Assembly (NCBI GenBank): GCA_009924765.1
Contig: RFQW01000158.1
Coordinates: 1 to 5,054, forward strand
DNA length: 5,054 nt
Origin: Planctomycetota bacterium
Lineage (GTDB): Bacteria; Planctomycetota; Phycisphaerae; Phycisphaerales; SM1A02
Reading direction: 5' to 3'
Shown here: positions 4,934 to 5,054 of the stretch, in pieces
How positions within the stretch are numbered: the stretch's first letter is position 1
Layout of the letters: each line of letters opens with the position of its first letter
Position numbers and translations under genes: made by a program
Notes under the pieces: model-generated
The model's input: the letters and a program-made list of their open reading frames with translations, nothing else
The model's database searches: none
What the model was told of the DNA's origin: nothing

Positions 4934-5054
4934 TTCTTCTCCTCGGTGGCGGCGGGCTTCGGATGGCGGCTCACCTTGCTGCGCACAGCGAGGGCCTTGG
5001 CCGAAGCGGCCGGAATCGCGCCACCCAGGTTCTTCACCAGGTTGGCCACGGTCA
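4924..5054 (-). CDS. rpsP: 30S ribosomal protein S16, C-terminal part
   Basis: The last 42 residues of a protein that enters from the right edge. It begins TVANLVKNLGG, which fits the final helix of S16, a 30S assembly protein, and continues as a basic, Ala-rich tail: AIPAASAKALAVRSK, then VSRHPKPAATEEKKEG before TGA at 4926-4924. S16 normally ends shortly after that helix, so about 30 residues are extension. The assignment rests mostly on position: rpsP precedes trmD and rplS in many bacteria, and trmD follows on the same strand 24 bases later. The diagnostic N-terminal S16 motif is outside the window, so another short basic protein remains possible. Confidence 0.65.
   Translation of the reverse strand, partial: TVANLVKNLGGAIPAASAKALAVRSKVSRHPKPAATEEKKEG

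Overview
The window is a GC-rich bacterial chromosome segment, densely packed, with short intergenic gaps and genes on both strands. A secreted tandem DUF1080 (3-keto-disaccharide hydrolase fold) protein, long basic tails on ribosomal proteins S16 and L19, and scarce Shine-Dalgarno sites together suggest a planctomycete-like lineage, perhaps Phycisphaerae. That placement is inference from gene content and style; no rRNA or other firm marker is present.

Layout, left to right. Minus strand 1-355: N-terminal part of a YdhS-like FAD/NAD(P)-binding protein, running off the left edge. Minus strand 352-987: an HNH endonuclease-family protein with a clear Shine-Dalgarno, whose stop overlaps the start of the YdhS-like gene by four bases. 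Minus strand 1099-1788: a small protein that looks like a degenerate sugar-phosphate isomerase/epimerase TIM barrel. It is divergent, across only 35 bp, from the plus-strand gene 1824-3182, an exported protein with two DUF1080 domains. That gene converges, 10 bp apart, on minus-strand queD (3193-3555, queuosine biosynthesis). To the right lies the ribosomal/tRNA modification cluster on the minus strand, transcribed in the order rpsP (partial, right edge), trmD, rplS, with queD following rplS.

The rpsP-trmD-rplS cluster couples ribosome assembly to tRNA m1G37 methylation. QueD adds a second anticodon-loop modification pathway (queuosine at position 34) just downstream. The DUF1080 protein is probably an extracytoplasmic carbohydrate-active or carbohydrate-binding protein. 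Its divergent neighbour resembles sugar isomerases, so the two may share a substrate theme, but nothing in the sequence proves this.

I see no mobile element, CRISPR array, tRNA or rRNA, and no gap over 300 bases without a gene. I do not see a new multi-gene system. The most interesting signals are small RNA-level structures at gene junctions: mutually exclusive stems around the trmD Shine-Dalgarno, two hairpins in the trmD-rplS gap, a strong stem followed by a start-codon hairpin in front of queD, and a mirror-symmetric pair of TANNNT boxes in the divergent gap, each six bases from a start codon.
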